Origin: Pseudopelagicola sp.
Lineage (GTDB): Bacteria; Pseudomonadota; Alphaproteobacteria; Rhodobacterales; Rhodobacteraceae
Length of the DNA: 64,000 bases
Reading direction: 5' to 3'
NCBI GenBank assembly: GCA_026195905.1
Contig: JAPHRE010000039.1
Span: 1-64,000, forward strand
A program made the translations under genes and the position numbers. Under the pieces are notes generated by a model. It was not told the DNA's origin and ran no database searches. It saw only the letters and a program-made list of their open reading frames with translations. Positions 25,727 through 34,498 of the stretch are shown one piece after another (the first letter of the stretch is position 1; each line of letters begins with the position of its first letter).

Positions 25727-27768
25727 CCGAACAAGTGCTCTTCTCTCCCCTTCTCCCTCTCTGGGCGCTCGGCCTGCTGGCTGTCTTGGCGCTGGTCTTT
25801 ACGGGCTGGGCCTTCTGGCGCGGCCTGTCCGGCTGGGCGTTGCGCGCCCTGGCAGCATTGGTGATCCTTGCCGCGCTCTCCGGCCCTGTTCTGCAACGCG
25901 AAAACCGCGCCCCTCTCAGCGACATCGTCTTCCTTCTCGAAGATCAAAGCGCAAGCCAGTCTCTCGGTGATCGCGCCGCTATGACACGCGCCGCCGCCGA
26001 CACGCTCGCCGCGCGCCTGTCTGCCCGCCCCAATACAGACCTGCGCCGGATCACGATCCCCGACGGGGCCGACAATGCCGGGACCGAGTTGATGACCGTC
26101 CTGTCCGATGCGCTCGCAGAAGAACCGCGTGCGCGCATCGCCGGCATCTTTGCCCTAAGCGACGGCCATGTGCACGACATGCCCCGCGCTCCCGATCTGC
26201 CCGCCCCAATGCACCTCCTGCACACCGGGCGCACCACCGACTGGGACCGCCGCCTTGTCGTGACCGGCGCGCCCGCCTTCGCCATCCTCGACGAAGAGAT
26301 CCGCCTGAGCCTTCGGATCGAGGATCACGGTGCCGTGCCAGATACCGAAACCGGCATTGCCCCGCTCGACATCTCGATTGACGGAGCACCCCCACAACGG
26401 TTTGAGTTGCGCACCGGCACCACGGCAGAGCTTCCCCTGACCCTGACTCACGGCGGGCGCAACGTTATCCAGATCACCGTGCCTGCCGCCCCTGGCGAAC
26501 TCACTGACCGCAACAACAGCACAGTGGTGCAGATCAACGGCGTGCGTGATCGTCTCCGTGTCCTCCTCGTCTCCGGCGAACCCCACCCCGGTGGCCGCAC
26601 ATGGCGCAACCTGCTGAAATCCGATGTCTCCGTCGATCTGGTGCATTTCACCATCCTGCGCCCGCCCGAGAAACAGGACGGCGTGCCCGTCTCCGAGCTT
26701 TCACTCATCGCCTTTCCGACCCGCGAACTCTTCATGGACAAAATCGAAGATTTCGACCTCATCATCTTCGACCGCTACCAACGCCGTGGCATCCTGCCCT
26801 CGCTCTACCTCGAAAATGTTGCCAACTATGTGGAAAACGGTGGTGCCGTGCTGGTCTCCGCCGGGCCGGATTTTGCCAGCGCCGACTCGATCTTCCGATC
26901 TCCTTTGGGCGAGATCCTCCCCGCAAGCCCCACGGCACGGGTCATCGACGCGCCTTTCCGCCCCAAACTCTCCAACCTCGGCACACGCCACCCGGTAACA
27001 AACGACCTGCCACAGAAAGACGACTGGGGCCGCTGGCTGCGGCAAATTGAGGTCACGCCAACCGCTGGCGATGTGCTGATGACCGGCCATGATGACCTTC
27101 CGCTGCTTGTGCTTGATCGCGTTGGAGAGGGCCGCGTCGCCCTGCTCGCCTCCGATCATGCTTGGCTCTGGGCGCGTGGGTTTGAGGGCGGCGGGCCACA
27201 GCTTGAACTCCTGCGCCGCTTGGCCCATTGGATGATGGGCGAACCTGACCTTGAGGAAGACGCCCTCTGGGCCGAAGCCACAGGCCAAACCATGCGCATC
27301 CTGCGCCGCTCTCTTTCCGATACCGTCGACGACGTGACCATCACCACACCCTCGGGCTTGCGCGAAACCTTACCCATGCGCGAAACCCGCCCCGGCCAGT
27401 TCGAAGCCCGCTACACTGGCCCCGAAATCGGCCTCTACCGTCTCGCCAATGGCGACCACAAAGCGGTGATTGGCCTCGGCCCCGCCGCCCCGCGTGAGTT
27501 CGAACGCACAATCGCCACCGATGAAATTCTCGCCCCGGCGCTCACCTCCCGCAAAGGCGGTAGCTTTGCCCTCGAAGACGGCCTGCCCACGCTGCGCGCC
27601 GTGCGCGAGGGCCGTCCCGCCGCCGGGCGTGGCTGGATGGGGCTGACCCCGCGCGGAGCCTACGAAACACTGGACATCGCCCGCACGACCCTTCTTCCAC
27701 CGTGGCTGACCTTGTTCCTCGCCTCATCGCTGATCCTTTTCGGCTGGCTGCGTGAAGGCCGTCGGTAA
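25723..27768 (+). CDS. Large Bat-operon membrane protein (vWA-like plus amidotransferase-like domain)
   Basis: A 681-residue protein with two N-terminal helices (residues about 8-27 and 38-57), a large periplasmic-type middle and one C-terminal helix (LPPWLTLFLASSLILFGWL). Near residue 70 is VFLLEDQSASQSL, a vWA-like strand with D-x-S-x-S, so the MIDAS may be intact. The region around 265-450 (LRVLLVSGEPHPGGRTWRN, then DLIIFDRYQRRG, ENGGAVLVSAG) is a class-I glutamine-amidotransferase-like fold without the catalytic cysteine. It overlaps the previous gene by 4 bases and ends the operon. Function unknown. Confidence 0.85.
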   Translation: MTEQVLFSPLLPLWALGLLAVLALVFTGWAFWRGLSGWALRALAALVILAALSGPVLQRENRAPLSDIVFLLEDQSASQSLGDRAAMTRAAADTLAARLSARPNTDLRRITIPDGADNAGTELMTVLSDALAEEPRARIAGIFALSDGHVHDMPRAPDLPAPMHLLHTGRTTDWDRRLVVTGAPAFAILDEEIRLSLRIEDHGAVPDTETGIAPLDISIDGAPPQRFELRTGTTAELPLTLTHGGRNVIQITVPAAPGELTDRNNSTVVQINGVRDRLRVLLVSGEPHPGGRTWRNLLKSDVSVDLVHFTILRPPEKQDGVPVSELSLIAFPTRELFMDKIEDFDLIIFDRYQRRGILPSLYLENVANYVENGGAVLVSAGPDFASADSIFRSPLGEILPASPTARVIDAPFRPKLSNLGTRHPVTNDLPQKDDWGRWLRQIEVTPTAGDVLMTGHDDLPLLVLDRVGEGRVALLASDHAWLWARGFEGGGPQLELLRRLAHWMMGEPDLEEDALWAEATGQTMRILRRSLSDTVDDVTITTPSGLRETLPMRETRPGQFEARYTGPEIGLYRLANGDHKAVIGLGPAAPREFERTIATDEILAPALTSRKGGSFALEDGLPTLRAVREGRPAAGRGWMGLTPRGAYETLDIARTTLLPPWLTLFLASSLILFGWLREGRR

Positions 27769-27802
27769 GACAGGGCACAATCCCATCCCTTCACCTTTGT
27801 AG

Positions 27803-27853
27803 AAATACTCCGGGGTGAATGGGCCGCTTGCGGCCAAGAGGGGCAGCGCCCCT
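27803..27853. repeat. Intergenic two-hairpin repeat, copy 2
   Basis: Same plan as 361-414: AAATACTCCGGGGTGAAT, then stem GGCCGC/GCGGCC (27822-27827 and 27830-27835, loop TT), then stem AGGGGC/GCCCCT (27839-27844 and 27848-27853, loop AGC). The first stem has a different sequence from copy 1 but stays fully paired. Confidence 0.7.
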
Positions 27854-27859
27854 CAATCT

Positions 27860-27900
27860 GCGCCCTTGGGGCGCGCCTACTGTGCACCGCCGAGCGGTGC
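27860..27900. other. Two further hairpins after the repeat
   Basis: GCGCCC/GGGCGC (27860-27865 and 27869-27874) and GCACCGC/GCGGTGC (27884-27890 and 27894-27900) follow directly, making four stem-loops in a row between the Bat-type operon and the saccharopine genes. No T-run; they may act as an mRNA barrier or as Rho-assisted termination. Confidence 0.45.
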
Positions 27901-27976
27901 GCCTTTGTATGACCCCAACGGCTTGTCATTGCGTTCGCATGCTGATTTACCTTCTGCCCAAAAGCGAGGAACGGAC

Positions 27977-29032
27977 ATGACACATCTCTGGGTGCGAGCC
28001 GAGCAGCGGCCCAACGAAGACCGCGTCGGACTGACGCCGGAAGGGGCAAGGGCGCTTCTGGACAAAGGTATTCGCGTAACCATAGAGGAAAGCTCCGTGC
28101 GCGCGATCCCGATTGATGGATACCGTAACGCAGGCTGTGATATCGCCCCAGAGAATAGCTGGCCCGACGCCCCGCGCGACGCGATCATCTTCGGCCTCAA
28201 GGAACTCCCCGAAGACGGAAGCCCCCTGCCACATCGCCACATCATGTTCGGCCACGCCTATAAGGGTCAACATTCCGGCGTGGCGCTCCTCAAGCGTTTC
28301 AAGGCCGGTGGCGGAATGCTGTATGACCTGGAATATCTCGCCGATGAGAACGGCCGCCGCGTCGCCGCCTTTGGCTATTGGGCGGGCTATGCCGGAGCCG
28401 CCATAACCCTCAAAGCATGGATTGAACAACAATCCGGAAGCATCTGCGGACCAGTATCAAGCTACCCGCACAAAAACGCACTCCTGGACGATATCCGCGA
28501 TGGCCTTGAACGGCTCAACCGCGCCCTGCCCTCTGCCATTGTCATCGGTGCTCTTGGCCGGGTTGGCACAGGGGCATCTGATATGCTCGAAAGCATGGAT
28601 ATCAAAGTTACGAAATGGGACATGGCCGAAACAGCAAGCGGCGGCCCCTTCCCGGAAATCCTCTCGCATGATATCTTCATGAACTGTATCTTTGCGCGCC
28701 CCGGCACGCCGGTGTTCGTCCCCGAAAGCGCCAAGACCTCACCCCGCACCCTGACCGCCATCGGCGATGTCGCCTGCGACCCCGACAGCGATTATAATCC
28801 CGTGCCGGTCTATCACAAAGCGACCACATGGGACACCCCGGCCCTGCGCGTGCATGACACGCCGCCGCTCGACGTCATGGCCATCGACAACTTGCCGTCG
28901 CTTCTACCGCGCGAGTCCTCTGAGGATTACGCCGGGCAGTTACTGACGACCCTTTTGACGATCGACGACCTTTCGGGCAGGGTTTGGACCCGCGCCGAAG
29001 CGGACTTCCATACCCATAGCACCCCCTTCTGA
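27977..29032 (+). CDS. Saccharopine dehydrogenase (NAD+, L-lysine-forming type)
   Basis: A 351-residue enzyme of the alanine-dehydrogenase/LYS1 type. N-terminal WVRAEQRPNEDRVGLTPEG and MFGHAYKGQ, and the dinucleotide loop IGALGRVGTGASDML (about residue 190), match lysine-forming saccharopine dehydrogenases. Working in the lysine-consuming direction (as lysine-ketoglutarate reductase) it joins lysine and 2-oxoglutarate to saccharopine. The next gene encodes the second enzyme, so together they would turn lysine into aminoadipate semialdehyde and glutamate. Start at 27977 follows GCGAGGAACGGAC; an upstream frame extension covers the hairpin cluster and is rejected. Confidence 0.9.
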   Translation: MTHLWVRAEQRPNEDRVGLTPEGARALLDKGIRVTIEESSVRAIPIDGYRNAGCDIAPENSWPDAPRDAIIFGLKELPEDGSPLPHRHIMFGHAYKGQHSGVALLKRFKAGGGMLYDLEYLADENGRRVAAFGYWAGYAGAAITLKAWIEQQSGSICGPVSSYPHKNALLDDIRDGLERLNRALPSAIVIGALGRVGTGASDMLESMDIKVTKWDMAETASGGPFPEILSHDIFMNCIFARPGTPVFVPESAKTSPRTLTAIGDVACDPDSDYNPVPVYHKATTWDTPALRVHDTPPLDVMAIDNLPSLLPRESSEDYAGQLLTTLLTIDDLSGRVWTRAEADFHTHSTPF

Positions 29033-29077
29033 GCGCCACCCGCCAGAAATGAACGACGACAACACGGAGCGAGACAC

Positions 29078-30220
29078 ATGACTATTCATTGGTGCGGCAC
29101 TGGCCTTTCCGCAATCCCCGGCCTGCGACGCCTTCTTGAGACAGGCCACGAAATCACCGTCTGGAACCGAACCGTCGACAGAGCCCGCGAGGCCGTAGGC
29201 GATTTGACCGATAATATCAAAGCCTTCGACATCGACGCCCTCGACGCAGAGCTCGCCAAGGATGATGTCGTGGTCTCCATGCTACCCGGCGATTGGCACG
29301 TGCCGCTGGCCGAACTGTGCATCTCCAAACAGGCGCATTTTGTCTCTTCCTCCTATATCGCGCCCGAAATGAAGGCGCTCGACGCCAAGGCCCGCGCCGC
29401 CGGTGTGGCCTGCGTAAACGAGGTTGGGCTTGACCCCGGTATCGACCACCTGATGGCCCATGCACTGGTCGCAGATTACCGCGCCTCAGACGCTTATGAT
29501 GCGAAAAATACCCTCTCCTTTACCTCCTATTGTGGTGGCATCCCGAAAGAGGCAAATCCCTTCCGCTATAAATTTAGCTGGTCTCCCCTCGGCGTGCTGA
29601 AGGCGCTCCGGTCGCCCTCGCGCTCGATCCGTGATTTCGCACCGCTCGACGTGGCCCGGCCGTGGGACGCAATTTCGTCATACGAGGCACCACTGCCGAC
29701 CCCGGAAAGTTTTGAGGTCTACCCCAACCGCGACTCGATCCCTTTCATGGAGGATTACAAATTTGATCCCGATTGGTCGGTCAAAGAATTCGTGCGCGGC
29801 ACCCTGCGCCTCAACGGCTGGACCGAAGCCTGGAGCGATGTGTTCCGCGAAATCGAAACGCTTTCCGGCCCCGAAGGCGACGCGCGCCTCAAGGAAATGT
29901 CGGATCAATTCTGGGACGAAAACGCCTATGACAAGGGCGAAGCGGATCGCGTCGTGCTCTGTGTCGGCCTCAAGGCTGAAAAGGACGGCAAAGAGGTCTG
30001 GCACAAAACCTATGTCATGGATGCTTGGGGCGACGAACGCGGTACAGCCATGTCCCGCCTTGTTTCGATCCCGGTTTCGCTTGCCGTCGAGGCGGTGTTG
30101 AACCGTGAAATTCCCGCAGGCGTTTCCGCTGCACCAAGCGATCCTAAGCTCTTTACGCGCTGGCTCGGCGAAATCGACACCCTCGCCCAGCACTTGGACA
30201 TCGTGACTCACACGGCCTGA
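29078..30220 (+). CDS. Saccharopine dehydrogenase (glutamate-forming type)
   Basis: A 380-residue protein. The N-terminus WCGTGLSAIPGLRRLLETG and TVWNR is a Rossmann fold, and VNEVGLDPGIDHLMA (about residue 115) is the hallmark of the LYS9-type saccharopine dehydrogenase. It splits saccharopine to glutamate and aminoadipate semialdehyde (or the reverse). It lies 45 bases after the lysine-forming partner and shares its operon; a strong terminator follows. In eukaryotes and some bacteria the two activities are fused; here they are separate. Likely role: lysine catabolism, as the window also contains a diaminopimelate-pathway gene (dapC) for making lysine. Confidence 0.9.
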   Translation: MTIHWCGTGLSAIPGLRRLLETGHEITVWNRTVDRAREAVGDLTDNIKAFDIDALDAELAKDDVVVSMLPGDWHVPLAELCISKQAHFVSSSYIAPEMKALDAKARAAGVACVNEVGLDPGIDHLMAHALVADYRASDAYDAKNTLSFTSYCGGIPKEANPFRYKFSWSPLGVLKALRSPSRSIRDFAPLDVARPWDAISSYEAPLPTPESFEVYPNRDSIPFMEDYKFDPDWSVKEFVRGTLRLNGWTEAWSDVFREIETLSGPEGDARLKEMSDQFWDENAYDKGEADRVVLCVGLKAEKDGKEVWHKTYVMDAWGDERGTAMSRLVSIPVSLAVEAVLNREIPAGVSAAPSDPKLFTRWLGEIDTLAQHLDIVTHTA

Positions 30221-30247
30221 CGCGCCCAGCGCCTAAACCGTTTCGAC

Positions 30248-30282
30248 AAAAAACGCCTGCCAAAATGGCAGGCGTTTCCTTT
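30248..30282. terminator. Bidirectional rho-independent terminator
   Basis: AAACGCCTGCC and GGCAGGCGTTT pair perfectly around AAAAT, followed by CCTTTTTC on the plus strand and preceded by A-rich sequence for the minus strand. It separates the saccharopine operon from the convergent small exported protein gene. Confidence 0.85.
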
Positions 30283-30299
30283 TTCATGCGGACAATACA

Positions 30300-30605
30300 T
30301 TACCGACCAAGAAGGTCATACTCCGTGGCGCCCTTTGCACCACCGAACTTGTATTGCACCCAAGTATCCGAGGACGACAGCGCCGCCATGCGCGGGAATG
30401 ACGTCGGATCAAGGCTGACTTCGACCGGCTTACCAAAAGTAACCGTCACAGTATCGCTGCGCTGGATGCTGCCGTCATTCGGTCCCAAGACAACACTGGC
30501 CGGGGCGCTGCGTGTCATTACGGTCGGGTTCGCGGTATCCATCTGTGCGCTGGCGGTCGATGCGATACCCATAAGGACGGCGGTGCTCATTGCGATAAGT
30601 TTCAT
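30300..30605 (-). CDS. Small exported protein of unknown function
   Basis: A 101-residue protein with a clear Sec signal peptide (MKLIAMSTAVLMGIASTASA, cleavage before QMDTAN) leaving about 81 mature residues. The mature part (VMTRSAPASVVLGPNDGSIQ, then VTVTFGKPVEVSLDP) looks beta-rich; it has no cysteine and no lipobox, so it is probably a soluble periplasmic protein. I do not recognise a family. The ATG at 30605 has the strong site AGAAAGGAAAGACA. It is a single-gene unit, with a terminator just downstream and about 300 non-coding bases upstream. Confidence 0.8.
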   Translation of the reverse strand: MKLIAMSTAVLMGIASTASAQMDTANPTVMTRSAPASVVLGPNDGSIQRSDTVTVTFGKPVEVSLDPTSFPRMAALSSSDTWVQYKFGGAKGATEYDLLGR

Positions 30606-30859
30606 TGTCTTTCCTTTCTGTTTCAATGGATCGTCGTTCGATCTGCAACACCATTTGGGGCGCAAATCGTTTCTGACAATCCGAACAACCCATTGAAAAC
30701 TGTGCGATAATGCGAGAGGACGCCTGCATAAATCCACGACACATATGCGTGATACAATGTCGTCCTTCTTCACAAGGCATTTGGCGCAGGAACACCTGTG
30801 CCCTGATGACGGGAGATCACGAAACCTCACGACGTCCCAAAAAGCAAAACAGGCCCCTA
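30606..30859. other. Non-coding gap upstream of the small exported protein
   Basis: Together with the terminator beside it, this makes a stretch of 308 bases between start and stop codons of neighbouring minus-strand genes. Composition is more AT-rich than the genes around it. I see no convincing ORF, RNA gene or repeat. It should contain the promoter of the 30300-30605 gene, but no -35/-10 pair stands out. Confidence 0.5.
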
Positions 30860-30888
30860 AAACGAAAAAGGCGACCTTGCGGCCGCCA
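30860..30888 (-). terminator. Rho-independent terminator after the DUF3775 gene
   Basis: On the minus strand GGCGGCC-GCAA-GGTCGCC (one G-T pair) is followed by TTTTTCGTTTT. It lies 26 bases after the DUF3775 stop codon and closes the mutL-rmuC-DUF3775 direction. Confidence 0.8.
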
Positions 30889-30913
30889 AATAAATCATGT
30901 TTTCAGCTAAATC

Positions 30914-31240
30914 CTAGCCGCCACGCACAAGTTCGTCTTCTGCATCGGACAACGAGAACCCAAGTTCCTCCATGCCATTCTCAAGATGATCCGACATATG
31001 CGGCGACCCGAGGAGATAGTCTGCTGTTGGGGCCGTCGCCTCGGTTTTGGCCGTGGCAATCGCCTCTGCAAGCTCATCTGCGGCAAAGCTTTCCCGCCCA
31101 ACCCACATCACCGCGACAAGGCTCGCCTGCTCATCTTCGTTCAGGCGCTCAATAAAAGCCCGAAGCTCACCCTCTGCTCGGTCAAGCTCGCGGCCCATCA
31201 GAACCACCTGTGCGACCTTCCATGGTGTAATCTCAAGCAT
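30914..31240 (-). CDS. DUF3775 family protein
   Basis: A 108-residue acidic, helical protein with the family phrases LNEDEQASLVAVMWVGRE and PTADYLLGSPHMSDHLENGMEELG. DUF3775 proteins are small, cytoplasmic and restricted mainly to alphaproteobacteria; no function is known. It lies 96 bases after rmuC on the same strand and is followed by a good terminator. Start at the ATG at 31240. Confidence 0.85.
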   Translation of the reverse strand: MLEITPWKVAQVVLMGRELDRAEGELRAFIERLNEDEQASLVAVMWVGRESFAADELAEAIATAKTEATAPTADYLLGSPHMSDHLENGMEELGFSLSDAEDELVRGG

Positions 31241-31336
31241 ATCGGACCTCCGTCTTGGTGTGCATGTGTAGTGCGCATCCCTTTATGCACACCGTCCATC
31301 GTCTCACGCAACTTGAAAAGTCGCGCGCTCCTGCGG

Positions 31337-32488
31337 CTAGGTCTTTGGCTCGACCAAGGGGACCGCTTCTTCGCTCTCCGGTGCCAATTCCTCAAAGTCG
31401 AAATTGTCGAGGCGCCGCGCCCTGCGGCCTGCCTTGTCGGCGCTGATCTTGATATCCGAAAGGTCTTTCGCCGCCTGCCCGAAATGCCGGTCAAGGTTCT
31501 CGACCCGCGTCCCCAAGCGTTCCACATCTGCATAAAGCAGCCCCAACTCGCGCCGGATCGCCCCCGCTTGCTCACGCATCCGCGCATCCTTGAGGATGGC
31601 ACGCATGGTGTTGAGCGTCGCCATGCAAGTGGTGGGCGACACGATCCAGACCCGCGCGGCGAATCCTTCGCGCACAAGTTCTGGAAAATTCGCATGCAAC
31701 TCGGCATAGACGGCCTCGGATGGCAGGAACATCAACGCCCCATCCGCCGTCTCTCCCTCAAGAATATACTTCGCCGAGATCGCCTTGATATGCGCCTTGA
31801 CCGATGTCCGAAGCATCCGCGCCGCCTCGTTCAACTGCGCCTGCGTGTCGGCCCGACGCAGCGCCTCATAGGCTTCAAGCGGGAATTTCGAGTCAATGAC
31901 AATCGGTCCCGGCGGGTTCGGCAGATGGATCAGGCAATCTGCCCGCTTCCCATTCGATAGCGTATGTTGAAGCGTGTAGGAATCCTTTGGAAGCGCCTTG
32001 CTGACGATATCGTTCAACTGGATCTCGCCAAACGCCCCGCGCGTCTGCTTGTTTGACAGAATATCCTGAAGCGATAGAACATCCCCCGAGAGCTTGGTAA
32101 TGTTCTCCTGCGCCTTGTCGATGGTCTTGAGCCGCTCTTGCAACTCCCCCAAGGAATGCGCCGTGCGCCGCGCAGATCCTTGCAGGTTCTCGGTCATCTG
32201 GTGATTGACCTGCTGAAGCCGCTTTTCCATATGCTGCAATAGATTGGCCTGCGCCGCCGCCTGCGCCTCGGCTACATGAGTCAACCCGCCCGACAATTGC
32301 TGTTGCCCTGCCGACAGGCCTTCAACCCGCTGCCCAAGCGCCCCGATCTGATGCGCCAACGGCTCGGCAACCCGCGCCGACCGTCCCGCCGCCCTGATCG
32401 ACAGGATCAACAACAGGATCACCAGCACCACAGCACCAATCGCCGCCAATTCCACCGGCCCCAACACGTATTCACCCACCTGGATCAT
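31337..32488 (-). CDS. rmuC: DNA recombination protein RmuC
   Basis: A 383-residue protein: one N-terminal membrane helix (about 11-31, [17 protein letters not shown]), a long coiled coil (about 50-150), then the RmuC nuclease-like core ([46 protein letters not shown]). RmuC limits inversions between short inverted repeats; the core belongs to the PD-(D/E)XK-like nucleases. The ATG at 32488 overlaps the mutL stop by 4 bases, so the two genome-stability genes are translationally coupled. Confidence 0.95.
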   Translation of the reverse strand: MIQVGEYVLGPVELAAIGAVVLVILLLILSIRAAGRSARVAEPLAHQIGALGQRVEGLSAGQQQLSGGLTHVAEAQAAAQANLLQHMEKRLQQVNHQMTENLQGSARRTAHSLGELQERLKTIDKAQENITKLSGDVLSLQDILSNKQTRGAFGEIQLNDIVSKALPKDSYTLQHTLSNGKRADCLIHLPNPPGPIVIDSKFPLEAYEALRRADTQAQLNEAARMLRTSVKAHIKAISAKYILEGETADGALMFLPSEAVYAELHANFPELVREGFAARVWIVSPTTCMATLNTMRAILKDARMREQAGAIRRELGLLYADVERLGTRVENLDRHFGQAAKDLSDIKISADKAGRRARRLDNFDFEELAPESEEAVPLVEPKT

Positions 32489-34341
32489 GTCCGCCCGAAT
32501 AGCCTCTCGATATCGCTGAGTTTCAACTCGACATAGGTCGGCCGCCCATGATTGCACTGGCCCGAATGCGGCGTTGCTTCCATCTCGCGCAAAAGCGCGT
32601 TCATCTCGTCGGCCCGCATCCGCCGCCCCGACCGGATCGACCCGTGACAGGCCACCCGGCTCAGGATCGCCTCGATCTTGGCGCGCACCAAAAGGCTCTC
32701 GCCCTGATCGTCCAGTTCATCAAGAATATCGAGCACCATCGCCCGCGCATTGACCTCGCCAAGGATCGCCGGGGTTTCGCGCACCGCGACCGCCCCGCCG
32801 CCAAACGGCTCAAGCGTCAGGCCAAGTTTGGTCAACTCATCGGCAACCGCCAAGATCCGCGCGCAATCGCCCTCTGACAACTCGACGATCTCGGGGATCA
32901 ACAACGCCTGCGCCGCGACACCATTCTCCGCCATCTGGGCCTTGAGCTTCTCATAAACCAACCGCTCATGCGCGGCGTGCTGATCGACGATCACCATCCC
33001 GGTTTCGGTCTGCGCCACGATATAATTCTCATGCACCTGCGCCCGTGCCGCGCCCAAGGGCAGCGCCTCAAGCGGCGTCTCCTGCGCCGCGTCCTCGACA
33101 ACCGGCTCCACCCGCGCGCTGTAGGCCTGCGAAAGCTCGGCAAACCCCGGCTCCGGTGCCTGCATACCATACGCTGCCGTCCGGGCACCAAGCGACGGGC
33201 GATCCATCTGGTAAACCCGCGCCGGAGCTTCGCCCACAGGTTCGGGCCGAAACGCCCCCAAGGTCGCCCCCGCGATGGTGGTCGATGCCCGATGTCCTGC
33301 CTCGGCCAACGCATGGCGCAGTGCCGACACGATCAAGCCCCGCGCCATCCCCGGATCACGAAACCGCACCTCTGATTTCGCCGGATGCACGTTCACATCG
33401 ACAAGATGCGGATCGCAATCAATGAACAGGGCCGCTGCCGGATGCCGATCCCGGCTCAGGAAATCAAAATACGCCCCGCGCAACGCCCCGACGAGCAACT
33501 TATCCTTCACAGGTCGCCCATTGACGAACAAATACTGCGCCACCGCCGAGCCACGCGAATAGGTCGGCAAGGCCGCATACCCCATAAGCCGAAGCCCCTC
33601 ACGCGTCGCATCAATCCGTAGCGCGTTTTCGGCAAACTCCTTGCCGATGATCCCCGCCAACCGCCCATGCAGCGCATCGAACAAATCGCCGCTTTCAGCC
33701 TCGGCCCGGAACGTCACACGCCCCTCGCCGCCGCCCGTCACATCACGCAGGCTAAAGGCGACGAACGGCTCTGCCATCGCCAGCCGCTTGACCACATCCG
33801 TGATCGCCTGCGCCTCGGCCCGGTCCGAGCGCATAAACTTGAGCCGCGCCGGTGTCGCATAGAACAGATCCCGCAACTCGACCCGCGTGCCCTTGGAAAG
33901 CGCCGCCGGTTTCACCGCCCCCATGCGTCCGCCCTCAACCGCGATCTCGGCCGCCTCTTCGCCTGCCGCCCGCGTGGTGATCTTCAACCGCCCCACCGCG
34001 CCCAGCGACGGCAAGGCCTCGCCCCGAAACCCAAAGGTATGAATGTCGAGCAAATCGCTGCCGTCGATCTTTGACGTGGCATGGCGCGCCAACGCCAACG
34101 CCAAATCCCCCGGCGCAATACCACAGCCATCATCCATGACCCGGATCAACGTTTTGCCGCCATCGCCGTAGGCCACATCAATCCGCCGCGCGCCCGCATC
34201 AAGCGCGTTTTCAACCAATTCTTTGACCGCCGAAGCGGGCCGCTCCACAACTTCACCCGCCGCAATCCGATTGATTGCGGCCTCGTCCAATTGCCGAATA
34301 ATCGGGCGCTTTTCGCTTATCTTGGGGTCAATCTGAGACAT
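32485..34341 (-). CDS. mutL: DNA mismatch repair protein MutL (endonuclease type)
   Basis: A 618-residue MutL. The N-terminal GHKL ATPase has Glu41 and Asn45 in [11 protein letters not shown], the DDGCGI loop and GFRGEALPS. The C-terminal dimerisation domain carries the metal-dependent nicking motif [12 protein letters not shown] (D-Q-H-A-x2-E-x4-E, about residue 452) plus ACHGSIRSG and CNHGRPT. This is the type found in bacteria without MutH, where MutL itself cuts the new strand. Start at 34341 (MSQIDPKIS); a longer frame upstream is not supported. Confidence 0.96.
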   Translation of the reverse strand: MSQIDPKISEKRPIIRQLDEAAINRIAAGEVVERPASAVKELVENALDAGARRIDVAYGDGGKTLIRVMDDGCGIAPGDLALALARHATSKIDGSDLLDIHTFGFRGEALPSLGAVGRLKITTRAAGEEAAEIAVEGGRMGAVKPAALSKGTRVELRDLFYATPARLKFMRSDRAEAQAITDVVKRLAMAEPFVAFSLRDVTGGGEGRVTFRAEAESGDLFDALHGRLAGIIGKEFAENALRIDATREGLRLMGYAALPTYSRGSAVAQYLFVNGRPVKDKLLVGALRGAYFDFLSRDRHPAAALFIDCDPHLVDVNVHPAKSEVRFRDPGMARGLIVSALRHALAEAGHRASTTIAGATLGAFRPEPVGEAPARVYQMDRPSLGARTAAYGMQAPEPGFAELSQAYSARVEPVVEDAAQETPLEALPLGAARAQVHENYIVAQTETGMVIVDQHAAHERLVYEKLKAQMAENGVAAQALLIPEIVELSEGDCARILAVADELTKLGLTLEPFGGGAVAVRETPAILGEVNARAMVLDILDELDDQGESLLVRAKIEAILSRVACHGSIRSGRRMRADEMNALLREMEATPHSGQCNHGRPTYVELKLSDIERLFGRT

Positions 34342-34446
34342 GACCCAAAACCTAGCACGCCCCACTCCGATTCTGCCACAGCGATTGATACCGATGTCCC
34401 ATGCCAAAGGCCTTCTCTCTGGACAGGGTTAACAAGAGGCGTAGGA

Positions 34447-34456
34447 TTTGATCAAA
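34447..34456. promoter_or_regulatory. Palindrome TTTGATCAAA before the class III aminotransferase
   Basis: A perfect 10-bp palindrome 42 bases before the aminotransferase ATG, in an AT-rich patch that also contains a second ATTTGA 14 bases on. Possible operator; no regulator gene is adjacent. Confidence 0.3.
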
Positions 34457-34498
34457 TTTACATAGATTTGAGAATCGCGACGAGAGTCAGGACATGCC

